A stretch of DNA of 64,000 nucleotides from Methanobrevibacter sp. YE315. GTDB lineage: Archaea > Methanobacteriota > Methanobacteria > Methanobacteriales > Methanobacteriaceae. The notes beneath the pieces were generated by a model. It ran no database searches. It was not told where the DNA came from and worked only from the letters and a program-made list of their open reading frames with translations. Of this stretch, positions 38,301-46,543 are shown one piece after another. The stretch's first letter is position 1, and each line of letters begins with the position of its first letter. Both the position numbers and the translations under genes were made by a program. The stretch covers positions 2,081,501 to 2,145,500 of the forward strand of contig NZ_CP010834.1 of assembly GCF_001548675.1 (NCBI RefSeq), read 5' to 3'.

Positions 38301-40234
38301 ATCTTAAATCCTTCATTTGAATTTATAATAAACTCATTGTAATCATCAGAATATTCTACAGTTCCGCCAATATCATATCCCTGAGCATATAACTTTAAAA
38401 GCAAATCAAAAGTACTGCTAAATACATCCAAATATGAAGCACCGATTTCTGCCTTACCCGGCGGATAATTATACAACATTATGGAAATATTCTTATCAGA
38501 ATTATTTAAATCATGCAAATCGGCCCATTTACAATTTAATTGCACCATCTTATCGACACCTTCCTGGATAACATGAGTTTTACCATAGACGTCAACATAA
38601 GTTAATGCAACTTGGCCAAAAACACCCTCAAAACTTGGATAAGTAACCATGAATGTCCATTCAGCTTGAGGACCTAAATCACTATTGTAACTGTATTCTG
38701 AAATCTCAACAATACCTTTCAATACATGCAAATCAATGTCAGTTAAATCCGGTTCTGCAGTACCATTAGCGTAATCTAAAGACCAGCTGCATAATGAGTT
38801 TATCGCAGATATGCCTACTGTTGAAATATTATTAATCTTATTTATAATCTCTGACATAGGAGGCTGAGTTCCTGTTTTAAATACGTTAAAAGCAGGTCTG
38901 CCTTTAGCTTCATAGCCTCTAATTAATGCTTCGCTTACTTCTTCACCACCATAGTAAGAAGCTATGGCTATGAATGGCTTATCAGGATGGAACATTTCAA
39001 TATAATCGTGCTCAAATGTTTTAAATAAACCGGTTGGATCCAATTCCTCTGTTAACCAGTCCACATAATTTTCTGTCATCCAATTTAGACTACCATCAGA
39101 ACTATGAGTGTAACCGGGATTTTCATGAATCCATGAATTAATCAATGTTCCGTTAGGTGTTAAACTGTACAAACCTAAATCCGGATGGTAAAATCCACAT
39201 TCAGGAGACATTAAAGGAGCATTATTCTCATCTAAAGTCGGATCAGAATACTTTTGAGGATTAATCAAATAGCAGACATAAGCTAAATAATTCTTCATGT
39301 TACTTATTAGAATATCAGACTCTGCAATATCACGGGCTTGGAAATAAGAACCTATGTACGTATTTTCAATAGTGTCAAAGGTATTGTTTTTTGCAGAAGC
39401 ACCGACAACATGCAAACCGGTATTGTCTAAAATCTGCTTTGAATAAACACTGAATGTATATGCGACATTATACTCGGCATTGGCTGGTGACCTTGCTAAC
39501 AATTCCTTTAAATATTTGGCTGTCAGAACGCTGTATGCGGATTCAGAGAACATGTCAATGTGCATAAACTTTGCATATTCAACTAACCAGGATCTAGATG
39601 TATCAAAATCAGTTGTACTGATAAAAGCAACTCTTCTGGACATATTCATTAATACATCAACCTTCTCATTGTGGGAATTATAATCTACCAATAGCAATAT
39701 GTCGGGAACAAACATTACATCGTCAATATTAACAGTTCCGCTTTTATGAGTAAAATCAATCTCATCCAATTTGATTGGTTCATAAGTTAAATAGCTAACC
39801 TCTAAATAATATTTGCTTGATCCCAAATTTTTAATTGCAACATTACCCTTTGAATCGGTTTTATGTGTTGAAATCAATTTATTTGAAGAGTCGAATACCT
39901 TGACTGTAGCTCCGGCCAGATCAAATCCGTCTTCATCCCAAGTTTTGCCTGTTTCGTTATAAGAGTCAGTTACATGAACATTAATTACATTACTGCCTGC
40001 TGTTAAATTCCCCTCATCTGATTGAGAGCCTATAACTTTTGGAATTAGATGATTCTGCGTCAATCCATCCTGTTCTATTGGAGTACCCACTACATCAGAT
40101 ATTGTTTTACTATCTCCTGCAAATACTCCGTTTACAGAAAATATAAGCAATATAGATATAATTAATGCGAATAATAACCTTTTATTAATTTTTACCGTAT
40201 TTTCACCTCCTTTCAAATTAATCATGTGAAACAT
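35321..40234 (-). CDS. Extracytoplasmic CobN/Mg-chelatase-H-like protein with C-terminal anchor
   Basis: A 1637-aa member of the CobN/ChlH large-subunit chelatase family, which normally inserts Co or Mg into tetrapyrroles. An N-terminal signal peptide (KRLLFALIISILLIF, cut near VFAGD), a carboxypeptidase-regulatory-like beta domain (about residues 75-130) and a C-terminal membrane helix (about 1606-1628) with a KTDDDDYDDY tail place the catalytic domain outside the cytoplasm. Family motifs are present: MGTHGTVEWLPG near residue 790, YPYIVSNPGEAMVARDRSSA, and WGTEISRTEGIGVAEF near 1115. A Ser/Gly/Gln-rich spacer precedes the anchor. The substrate is unknown. Known cytoplasmic members need ATPase partners, which cannot act outside, so removal of metal from a tetrapyrrole, as proposed for HmuS-type homologues, is an alternative. 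The start is uncertain: a strong GGAGGTGA lies downstream of the ATG and points to an ACG at 40198. Confidence 0.85.
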   Translation of the reverse strand: MFHMINLKGGENTVKINKRLLFALIISILLIFSVNGVFAGDSKTISDVVGTPIEQDGLTQNHLIPKVIGSQSDEGNLTAGSNVINVHVTDSYNETGKTWDEDGFDLAGATVKVFDSSNKLISTHKTDSKGNVAIKNLGSSKYYLEVSYLTYEPIKLDEIDFTHKSGTVNIDDVMFVPDILLLVDYNSHNEKVDVLMNMSRRVAFISTTDFDTSRSWLVEYAKFMHIDMFSESAYSVLTAKYLKELLARSPANAEYNVAYTFSVYSKQILDNTGLHVVGASAKNNTFDTIENTYIGSYFQARDIAESDILISNMKNYLAYVCYLINPQKYSDPTLDENNAPLMSPECGFYHPDLGLYSLTPNGTLINSWIHENPGYTHSSDGSLNWMTENYVDWLTEELDPTGLFKTFEHDYIEMFHPDKPFIAIASYYGGEEVSEALIRGYEAKGRPAFNVFKTGTQPPMSEIINKINNISTVGISAINSLCSWSLDYANGTAEPDLTDIDLHVLKGIVEISEYSYNSDLGPQAEWTFMVTYPSFEGVFGQVALTYVDVYGKTHVIQEGVDKMVQLNCKWADLHDLNNSDKNISIMLYNYPPGKAEIGASYLDVFSSTFDLLLKLYAQGYDIGGTVEYSDDYNEFIINSNEGFKINGTTINKITLQNLTDLIFDMNNKGSWASGLLEKYVEDNWDYLMKHHQLISLKEFEQLTADVRDELYNEMISYWGDNLGPAMVYKDKYIVIPGIWFGNVFITFQPSRGWEEVKDYHSLTIPPHQQYVTFYEWMEKTANMNAIVSMGTHGTVEWLPGVNLGAFPGDWTFELSLIPTVYPYIVSNPGEAMVARDRSSALVITHMTPAMVSSELYGNYTVLKNYINYYKEQLSLNVTSNAESYRDKILKLAPELGFRNLSENESFSDWIDELHIYLDAMEDDFNTYGLHTIGKILSGYELSEEVVTIVTSQTRIYDQLTEFLYPDLKGLKFYDDLQGNLKYDNEVRAIKSFLKDYAVRLVNGTSVEELNKELDIKEGTALYNSTVYCRSIIENIQRNNEWNAILLALSGRYVKAGLFADPSYGDSIPVGYDGYASDPTRMPSHAAYESAVKIVDLLLADYFEKHGKWPELTSLILWGTEISRTEGIGVAEFMYLLGCKPVWADNGKVLGVEQLPLENLTVKLNNGSVVNRPRVDVFASMVTNNKDWITWMLTSVNLALNATGEDETNNYVIKHYAENPMLDRLFGLPGNVLEGTGMSTFIPNTADWNISTVNEVASDIYLNKVSYSWTLDEKGNIVINKQKENYKHLLDNVDLISQNFDSSWRLFDSDDYYDWFGGLYNAANILKEKSGKDKPDTAFVDIRNKNNYVSRNYNEEVEFEIRSMLLNPNYFNSLVGTAAGSNSLAARYQNMYVTQVLSGEKLNSELGNQLADVITGIASGVTGSSTAAGAQSSTAWLIYMAQQGLCDIDASRVQKLVDTYIDNVIDYGVACCHHTCKNLAFNSQLIQMSSLTAAQKQKFAEILAQATNTNPLFVMDDNGDSQGEANDNGNDDATEEILVNGTTQEQSDGSSEGGKTAFGADQGETGDAKVADPQTSQDSSGASASAKAYELSQKSASKSAAAPTESSMPIFVIIAVIILIAIFLVGYAKTDDDDYDDY

Positions 40235-40386
40235 AGCAATTCATACTATGATATTTAAGTTATATTTGACAACTTATAAAACTTACTAAATTTTTTTGTA
40301 ATATACTAATTTTCAAGCAATCTTAAAATTAATAAGATAGATTTAAATAATCATTTGACTAAATAAAATGTACTAATATAATAGAG
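40235..40386. promoter_or_regulatory. Divergent promoter region
   Basis: Very A+T-rich gap between divergent genes. TATA-like AGTTTTATAAGTT near 40271-40283 (minus strand) is about 40 nt before the CobN-like start, and ATTTAAATAATC near 40341-40352 (plus) is about 45-55 nt before the DUF1002-like start. Assignments rest on position and composition only. Confidence 0.35.
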
Positions 40387-40395
40387 GTGAGATTG

Positions 40396-41241
40396 ATGCG
40401 CAAGATTAGTATTGGTATGATTATTTTATCAATAATCATTATAGGAATGCTTATCCCGGTAGGCTTTTCAGGTCAAGTCGATCCGGTTGTAATAACCTAC
40501 GGCGAGACCACACATGCAAATCATGAATACAAAGCCACTGTAGATAATTTCTTTAAAACTCAATCAAATGCAGATTTAAGCAAAGCAAACTCAAAAATAA
40601 TAACTGCTGATGACGTGAACAAAATTTCAAGCTCAATAACTGGAAAGACTTACAGTTCAAGCCAAATTTTCTCCTCAGCATTAGTTGACTTAAACGATAA
40701 TGACAAACTGGAAGTTAGTGTTGACAAATCAACAATCACAACAATAACTGGGGATATGTACCTATCAGCATTAAAATCCTCTGGAATTACAAGCGGACAC
40801 GTATATGTAACAAGCCCTGTTGTAGCAACCGGTGAATCAGCTTTAGCCGGAATCATGAATTCATATGAAGTTGCTACCAATGTTGAAATTCCAGATACCG
40901 TGAAAGAAGCAGCTAACAATGAAATTTATACTGAAGCTGAAATCGTTGAAAATTCAAATGTTAGCGCAGATGACTTATCCAAATTAGTGGATGACGTGAA
41001 AGAAACAGTACAAAAAGAAAACGTTACAGACCACACAACAATTGTAAACATAATTTACAATTACACTGTTGTGAACAATATAAATATCACAAACAATGAT
41101 ATTGAAAACCTCGCAAGCTCCATTGAACAAATACAAAACGTTCAAGGAGACATCAACAATTATGAAACAGAAGTAAACAATGTTTTAAACAGCAGCGAGG
41201 TTAACTCTGCAAAAGGACTTTTAGATGGATTATTCGGATAA
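40396..41241 (+). CDS. DUF1002-family secreted protein
   Basis: 281-aa protein resembling the DUF1002 (YpuA-like) family, function unknown. The N-terminal hydrophobic segment (ISIGMIILSIIIIGMLI) is a signal peptide or single anchor. The mature part has the family-like region VVITYGETTHANHEYK, an ITADDVNKISSSITGKTYS stretch and a VTSPVVATGESALAGIM stretch, and ends in a helical Asn/Glu-rich tail. The start is ATG at 40396, five bases after GAGGTGA; an in-frame GTG at 40387 lies within that SD. It diverges from the chelatase-like gene, so a shared extracytoplasmic role is possible but unproven. A T-run after the stop (41255-41262) may end transcription. Confidence 0.8.
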   Translation: MRKISIGMIILSIIIIGMLIPVGFSGQVDPVVITYGETTHANHEYKATVDNFFKTQSNADLSKANSKIITADDVNKISSSITGKTYSSSQIFSSALVDLNDNDKLEVSVDKSTITTITGDMYLSALKSSGITSGHVYVTSPVVATGESALAGIMNSYEVATNVEIPDTVKEAANNEIYTEAEIVENSNVSADDLSKLVDDVKETVQKENVTDHTTIVNIIYNYTVVNNINITNNDIENLASSIEQIQNVQGDINNYETEVNNVLNSSEVNSAKGLLDGLFG

Positions 41242-41315
41242 TAATCCATTTTATACTTTTTTTTAATTAATAATATATTTCCCAAAAGACATATTATTTT
41301 TATATAGTGATTTTT

Positions 41316-42290
41316 ATGAAGTGGAATATCGGAACTGTTGAAATAGATAATCAGGTTGTTTTAGCGCCAATGGCTGGAATATGCGATTCCCCATTTAGAA
41401 CCATCGCCAAATCAATGGGCTGTGGACTCATATGTACTGAAATGGTATCCGACAGGGGCCTCATATATGACAATACCAGAACACAGGACATGCTGCAGAT
41501 GACAGATTACGAAAGGCCAATTTCCCAGCAGATATTCGGATCGACTCCCGAGACAATGAAAAACGCATCGGCCTACATCTACGAGCATATGCATCCGGAC
41601 ATCATCGACATCAACATGGGATGTCCCGTTCGAAAAGTCGCCATAAAAGGCCAATCCGGAAGCGCACTTTTAAAAGACCCTGACAAAGCATATAAAATAG
41701 TATGTGAAGTAGTAGATACGGTTCCAGTACCAGTTACAGTAAAAATCAGAAGCGGATGGGACAAGATAAACGCTTTAGAGATGGCCAGGCTTATTGAAGA
41801 TGCCGGCGCATCAGCCATTACAGTCCATCCACGTACCAAAGAGCAAAGTTATTGTGTTGATGCCGATTGGTCAATAATCAAAGACGTTAAAAATGAAGTT
41901 TCTATCCCAGTCATTGGAAATGGTGACATCAGAACCTGTTTTGATGCAAAAAGAATGCTTGATGAAACATCATGCGATGCAATAATGATTGGAAGGGCTA
42001 CACTTGGAAATCCATGGCTCATCAAACAGTGCGTTGAATACCTGGACAATGGAACAGAACCTAAAAAGGTAACAAAGGAAGAAAGGTTTGAAATGATAAA
42101 AAGGCATACGGAATTGCTTTTTGAAAGAAAACCCGAAAAGGTGGCCATTTCCAAAATGAGAGTTCATGCTGCATACTACTTAAAGGGATTATATAGAAGC
42201 GTGGAAATAAAACCCAAACTATTTAAAACAACCACAAAAGAAGAACTGTACGATTTGATTGAAGATTACCTGAAAATATTAAATTATTAA
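41316..42290 (+). CDS. dus: tRNA-dihydrouridine synthase (DusB-like)
   Basis: FMN- and NADPH-dependent enzyme that reduces uridine to dihydrouridine in the tRNA D-loop. 324 aa with the TIM-barrel family motifs: VVLAPMAGICDSPFR at the N-terminus, DINMGCPVRK with the catalytic Cys, KIRSGWD, ITVHPRTKEQ, PVIGNGDI and IMIGRATLGNPW. The start ATG at 41316 follows GTGAT; a GTG at 41307 would add three residues. It is a single gene, convergent with the next. Length and motifs are normal for the family. Confidence 0.95.
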   Translation: MKWNIGTVEIDNQVVLAPMAGICDSPFRTIAKSMGCGLICTEMVSDRGLIYDNTRTQDMLQMTDYERPISQQIFGSTPETMKNASAYIYEHMHPDIIDINMGCPVRKVAIKGQSGSALLKDPDKAYKIVCEVVDTVPVPVTVKIRSGWDKINALEMARLIEDAGASAITVHPRTKEQSYCVDADWSIIKDVKNEVSIPVIGNGDIRTCFDAKRMLDETSCDAIMIGRATLGNPWLIKQCVEYLDNGTEPKKVTKEERFEMIKRHTELLFERKPEKVAISKMRVHAAYYLKGLYRSVEIKPKLFKTTTKEELYDLIEDYLKILNY

Positions 42291-42326
42291 ATAGGCTGTT
42301 AAGAGCAACCTGCAAAAACAGGCAGA

Positions 42327-42968
42327 TTATGCTCCTATAAGCATTGTAACCATATTTTCAGCGCCAATAGTAATGGACAGCAACATCATAGCTACAGCAA
42401 TGACAAATATAACAATCCAATATTTTGGATTCCATTTTAAAACTTTAATTCCGTCCAAACTATAAAGAGGCAATAGGTTAAATGCTGCTAAAAAGCTATT
42501 GACAGAAAATCCTACAGTACAAATTAAATATATTAATTCAAGAATTTTTGAGTGTAATGAAAAAGGATATACTAAAGCTGCAATTCCTATAAACACTAAT
42601 GCAAGGACCATATTAGACATCGGCCCGGAAATTCCAATTTTACCATCTATTTCATCGGTAACCTCATCAGGATTGGTTCTGATTTCCCCAGGCATTGCAA
42701 ATACAAAACCGAAAAATGATGTTGCAAACGCAAACAATAATCCAATAGGCCATAATCTAAATTCCGCCTCGCAGCCATATTTCATTGCCATGTATTTCTG
42801 TGCGATTTCACGCAATATAACTCCTATTCCTACACCAACCATAACAATAGGTAAAATTGAAATGATTCCATGAAGATCTAGTTTAACAACTGATATTGCA
42901 AAACAAAATGAAAGTACGACAAATGCAATTGTTAAACCAATTATTTCCCTTCTTGTATATTCAAACAT
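42327..42968 (-). CDS. Site-2-protease (M50)-like membrane protein lacking HExxH
   Basis: 213-aa integral membrane protein with about six hydrophobic helices and the fold signature of the M50 family of intramembrane metalloproteases. The zinc-binding HELAHK of active members is replaced by REIAQKYMAMKYGCEAEF, so both His ligands are gone while Glu is kept. The distal motif NLLPLYSLDGIKVLKW retains its Asp, and GKIGISGPMSN is also family-like. It is therefore probably a pseudoprotease with a binding or chaperone role, unless the alignment is wrong. No clear SD precedes the ATG. Converges with dus; a hairpin between 42310 and 42343 may terminate both. Confidence 0.75.
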   Translation of the reverse strand: MFEYTRREIIGLTIAFVVLSFCFAISVVKLDLHGIISILPIVMVGVGIGVILREIAQKYMAMKYGCEAEFRLWPIGLLFAFATSFFGFVFAMPGEIRTNPDEVTDEIDGKIGISGPMSNMVLALVFIGIAALVYPFSLHSKILELIYLICTVGFSVNSFLAAFNLLPLYSLDGIKVLKWNPKYWIVIFVIAVAMMLLSITIGAENMVTMLIGA

Positions 42969-43135
42969 AATATTAATTATATTTTCAATATATTAAATTT
43001 TTTTCCATAGGAAATTGAATTTATGGCATTTATCCAAAAAAACATCATCGTTAATGTAATATATATCTGGCAATATGTGACAGAATGGATGAAAAACTGA
43101 AAATAAGTAAAAACAAGAAAATAATTAATATTCAT

Positions 43136-43420
43136 GGCCTGTTAAGAGTAACCCACCTTCTGTTTAACAGCATTCATCTTAGCGAACTACCTTGCCTACA
43201 CAAGCGATTATCGGCAGCTTTGCTCTTGCATCCTATGGAATGGCCGTTTCACCGATTCTTTTAATGTCCTCAATTAAATATCATCGTCAACCATTAAAAG
43301 CCGTGTCGTTTCTGCTCCAGAGTCATACTTCTCAGTATACGTTTTTCAACGCCATAGTCTTGTTTGATGGGCGGAGTTTCCTTAGTTTAATAAAAAACCA
43401 GCAGCTGTCTTTAACTTGCC
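43136..43420 (-). ncRNA. rnpB: RNase P RNA
   Basis: Catalytic RNA that removes tRNA 5' leaders. Read on the minus strand, the region has the conserved GGAAACTCC of the 5' P4 strand and, near the 3' end, ACAGAAGGTGGGTTAC matching the ACAGAANNNGGYTTAC P4/CR-V signature. In between is AGAGCAAAG, in the place expected for the CR-II/III core. The ends pair as helix P1 (GGCAAGTTAAAG with CTTAACAGGCC), which sets the limits at about 285 nt. It lies 20 nt downstream of tRNA-Met on the same strand and may share its transcript. Confidence 0.88.
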
Positions 43421-43440
43421 ATGAAAAATTAATTAAAAGT

Positions 43441-43514
<74 letters not shown>

Positions 43515-43540
43515 ATACGAACAAAAATAGTATTACACTA

Positions 43541-43550
43541 TTTATATAAT
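43541..43550 (-). promoter_or_regulatory. TATA box of the tRNA-Met/rnpB unit
   Basis: The minus strand reads ATTATATAAA, 27-36 nt before the tRNA 5' end, the usual distance for an archaeal TATA box with a short leader. Confidence 0.6.
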
Positions 43551-43608
43551 TATATTAAAGATTATATATAAATCTTTCTATAAAAGAGAAAAAATCAAAG
43601 AAAATAAC

Positions 43609-44130
43609 TTAATTATTTTCTAAAGATTCTATTCTTTTATCTAAATCATCTAATTTTTCTTCAGTGACTTTTTGGAATTCTTCAGATGATTTTCTAAATT
43701 CCTCTAAATTTTTCTCCAAATTATCTACATTGCTAGTGGTCTCAGAAAACTTGGCTTGAAGTTCATCCAAATCATCAGTGGTGGCCAAAGACCAGTCTTT
43801 AATTAACTGATCGCTTTTTTGGTCTAAAAATGCATCAATCTTATTGGAAAATGCATCGGTATTTAAACTAGACATGTCAATATCACTTAATTTGACTTTG
43901 ATTCTTTTGCCCATAGATTCAGAATCTTCAACTTCAGAAACATCATCTTTAGTTAAATCATACGCAGGTTCAGAATTTTTCAATACCTCATCCATGTGAG
44001 CATCGCCACTAGTTGGAACATAATTGCGTATTTTATCCATAGTTTGAGGACTATTCAATAAATAATAATATACTAAAATAACAATCGCGACAATCAAGAT
44101 TAAAATTGCAATTGCTTCCATAGCATCCAT
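43609..44130 (-). CDS. Membrane-anchored coiled-coil protein, unknown function
   Basis: 173 aa, family not recognised. One N-terminal membrane helix (AIAILILIVAIVILVYYYLL) is followed by a soluble acidic region and a long C-terminal coiled coil (about residues 115-173: DELQAKFSETTSNVDNLEKN, continuing with heptad-like spacing). The start ATG at 44130 follows GGTGGT. The gene lies 12 nt downstream of another gene with the same layout and is probably cotranslated with it. The pair may form a membrane-bound heteromeric coiled-coil complex; this is inference from architecture. Confidence 0.8.
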   Translation of the reverse strand: MDAMEAIAILILIVAIVILVYYYLLNSPQTMDKIRNYVPTSGDAHMDEVLKNSEPAYDLTKDDVSEVEDSESMGKRIKVKLSDIDMSSLNTDAFSNKIDAFLDQKSDQLIKDWSLATTDDLDELQAKFSETTSNVDNLEKNLEEFRKSSEEFQKVTEEKLDDLDKRIESLENN

Positions 44131-44142
44131 ATTACCACCCTA

Positions 44143-44562
44143 CTATTTCATTTTTTTGAGTTTGTTCTCTTTTGCTTCAATTTCCTTAAGCATTTTCTCT
44201 AATTTTCTTTGTTCGGTTTCGGCCTCAAGTCTAGCTAACCTTTCATTGATTTCAGAATGAAGATAACCTACATTACTTCTTACTTCAGTAGTAGATTGCC
44301 TGATAGCTGAAAGGCTGTCTTGTTGCTCTTGTGGTAATGGAATTGGATTGTCCATTAATCTTTTAGATTCAATGTCTTTTTCAACCATTGACATTTTTTT
44401 AAGTTCAATTTCTTTTTCAAGGATTAAAATTGAATTTTTGGATTGTACAACTTTTCTCCATTGATAAACAATTATAATTAACACAATTGCAATAATTATA
44501 ACAATTAGCAATAGCATTACATCACTTGATAATGATGTGGCCTCCATTGTAGGAACTTCCAT
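44143..44562 (-). CDS. Membrane-anchored coiled-coil protein, unknown function
   Basis: 139 aa, family not recognised. A short N-terminus, one strongly hydrophobic helix (MLLLIVIIIAIVLIIIVY) followed by basic WRKVVQSK, then almost continuous charged helix to the end, including LARLEAETEQRKLEKMLKEI. The basic residues after the helix suggest the coiled coil is cytoplasmic. A GGAGGT SD lies 8 nt before the ATG. First gene of a two-gene operon with the 173-aa protein; divergent from methionine aminopeptidase. Confidence 0.8.
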   Translation of the reverse strand: MEVPTMEATSLSSDVMLLLIVIIIAIVLIIIVYQWRKVVQSKNSILILEKEIELKKMSMVEKDIESKRLMDNPIPLPQEQQDSLSAIRQSTTEVRSNVGYLHSEINERLARLEAETEQRKLEKMLKEIEAKENKLKKMK

Positions 44563-44666
44563 TTTTATTAACCTCCAATTATATTTATAGAGTAAATCAA
44601 TATATAATATTATTAAATTTAATCAAATATAAAATTAATTATATTATTATTAGAAGGTATATATTT

Positions 44667-45584
44667 ATGATGGAATCATATATAAAATCTGGAAAAATCG
44701 CTTCAAAGATTCGTGAAGAAGCTTCAAAGATGATTAAAGATGGAACTTTAGTTATTGATTTGGTTGAGTATGTAGAAAGCGAAATTTTAAAAAGCGGAGC
44801 TGAAATTGCCTTTCCTTGCAATGTATCATTGAATGAAATAGCTGCACATTACACATCCCCTGCAGGAGATAAAACCCCTATTAGGGCAGGCGATATGGTA
44901 AAATTAGATTTAGGTGCAATGGTTGACGGATATATTGCAGATACCGCCGTTACCGTAATAGCTGATGGAAACATGGATGAATATTACACACAGGATGAAA
45001 TCAACTTACATGAAGAAATCAAAGAGGCATCAGCAGCAGGCCTTGAAGCGGCAATAGCCACTGTCAGGGCGGGAATCGAAGTTTCAAAAATAGGAGCTGC
45101 AGTTCATGAAGCCATATCCGAATATCATTTAAACCCAATATTCAATTTAACAGGCCACAGCCTAGAACAATACAACTTGCATGCTGGAATTTCCATTCCA
45201 AACTATGACAATCATGACAATTATGTTTTGGAAGAAGGCCAGGCCATTGCAATCGAACCATTTGCAACCAATGGAGAAGGTCTTGTAAATGATGCCCCAG
45301 GACATTATATCTTTTCATACATGGCAAACAAACCATTTAGAATGAAAAGCACACAAAGGATTTTGAAATATATACAGCACAATCACACATATGTTCCATT
45401 TTCCGGAAGATGGATTACAGATGAATTCGGCGAAAGGAAAGGTGCAATAGCTTTAAAACAATTGTCCGAAGCGATGGCTATCTATCCTTATGCTCCACTT
45501 CGTGAAAAACAGGATTATTTTGTAAGTCAAAAGGAACATACAGTCATTGTTGAAAAAGAAGGCTGTACAGTTACAACCATTTAG
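44667..45584 (+). CDS. map: Methionine aminopeptidase, type II
   Basis: Cytosolic metalloenzyme that removes the initiator Met from nascent proteins. 305 aa, normal for archaeal type II. The metal ligands can be seen: Asp residues in KLDLGAMVDGYIADTAVTV, His in NLTGHSLEQYNLHAG, Glu in IAIEPFATNGEG and the final Glu in TVIVEKEGC. ATG at 44667 follows AAGGT by 8 nt; a second ATG directly after it is equally possible. Single gene with a good terminator at its 3' end. Confidence 0.96.
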   Translation: MMESYIKSGKIASKIREEASKMIKDGTLVIDLVEYVESEILKSGAEIAFPCNVSLNEIAAHYTSPAGDKTPIRAGDMVKLDLGAMVDGYIADTAVTVIADGNMDEYYTQDEINLHEEIKEASAAGLEAAIATVRAGIEVSKIGAAVHEAISEYHLNPIFNLTGHSLEQYNLHAGISIPNYDNHDNYVLEEGQAIAIEPFATNGEGLVNDAPGHYIFSYMANKPFRMKSTQRILKYIQHNHTYVPFSGRWITDEFGERKGAIALKQLSEAMAIYPYAPLREKQDYFVSQKEHTVIVEKEGCTVTTI

Positions 45585-45601
45585 AAGAGAGCAATCTCTT
45601 C
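45584..45601 (+). terminator. Hairpin terminator of map
   Basis: A perfect 7-bp stem GAAGAGA / TCTCTTC with a 4-nt loop begins at the last base of the stop codon and is followed by ACTATTTTTTT. Confidence 0.7.
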
Positions 45602-45680
45602 AAAACTATTTTTTTATAAAACTATCAAATAAAATAAGAATAACTATTTTTTAAAAAAAAAAAGAAAAAAAGAAAGAAGA

Positions 45681-46532
45681 TTAGTAGATTGTAGGGACTT
45701 TAACTCCCATTTTAGCTCTTCTTTCACGTTCTGCATTGTTTTTGTCTTTTTTACCTTTAGCTAATTTTTCAAGTAAAGGAAGACCAGGTTTTACTTCGTC
45801 CATTGGTTTGGTTTCAATTAAACCTGCTTCAACAGCAGCATTGAATACACTAGCACCATCGTCGGTTCTGGTTAAAACAGTAGACCAACCGTCAGGAGAT
45901 CCTACAGAACCAGTGGATACGTCAGCCCATTCACAAACGTAATCATTACAGATGTTACATCCAGCTTGTTCGTAACCGTGGGTTTCTTTAATAGCTAAAC
46001 CGTTGTCTTCGCCATCTTTGGTTAACCAGAATTTACCTTTACCAATGTCCATTTTAGTTGCATCTTGTAAGCTGTCAAATCCTAATTTAGCTGTTGCAAA
46101 GGTATCAAGAGAAGCCATAGGGAAGTTTTCCATACAGTAGATACCGATGATTAATTTAACTTTTTCAGCGACGAATCTAGTAAATGGATATGCTTGTGCT
46201 TTTCTTAAACCTTGGGTTTGACATGGAGTTGCTACTACACCAACTTTTTCTAATCCGTATTGACGTGTTGCTTCTTTTAATGCAGATAAAGTTGGGGACA
46301 TGGAGTATTTAGTTCCTGCAGCTGCAATTACTTCATCAGCGGAAGTTACTACAGTAGGAACAGGTCTCCAGTCTTCATCAGGAGTTCCAGCTACAACAGC
46401 ACCTTCAATGATACCTTCATCGAGTGCGTAACAGAGTAATGCAGATACAATACCACCATCTTGTGATACATCTAATATTTTACTATCAGTAGATCTTGCA
46501 GATACTGCTTCTTTATAAGTACCTAATACCAT
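45681..46532 (-). CDS. frhB: F420-reducing [NiFe]-hydrogenase beta subunit
   Basis: Flavoprotein subunit that passes electrons from the hydrogenase to coenzyme F420, producing F420H2 for CO2 reduction to methane. About 283 aa, beginning [12 protein letters not shown] as in other FrhB proteins. Visible are the flavin/Fe-S region [15 protein letters not shown], the [14 protein letters not shown] stretch, and a Cys cluster [20 protein letters not shown] for the [4Fe-4S] centre. An ATG two codons upstream sits only 1 nt after the AGGAGG, so the second ATG is preferred. Last gene of frhADGB, 11 nt after frhG. The T-rich sequence just past the stop (45650-45676, minus strand) may terminate the operon. 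Confidence 0.96.
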   Translation of the reverse strand: MVLGTYKEAVSARSTDSKILDVSQDGGIVSALLCYALDEGIIEGAVVAGTPDEDWRPVPTVVTSADEVIAAAGTKYSMSPTLSALKEATRQYGLEKVGVVATPCQTQGLRKAQAYPFTRFVAEKVKLIIGIYCMENFPMASLDTFATAKLGFDSLQDATKMDIGKGKFWLTKDGEDNGLAIKETHGYEQAGCNICNDYVCEWADVSTGSVGSPDGWSTVLTRTDDGASVFNAAVEAGLIETKPMDEVKPGLPLLEKLAKGKKDKNNAERERRAKMGVKVPTIY

Positions 46533-46543
46533 ATTCATTCCTC

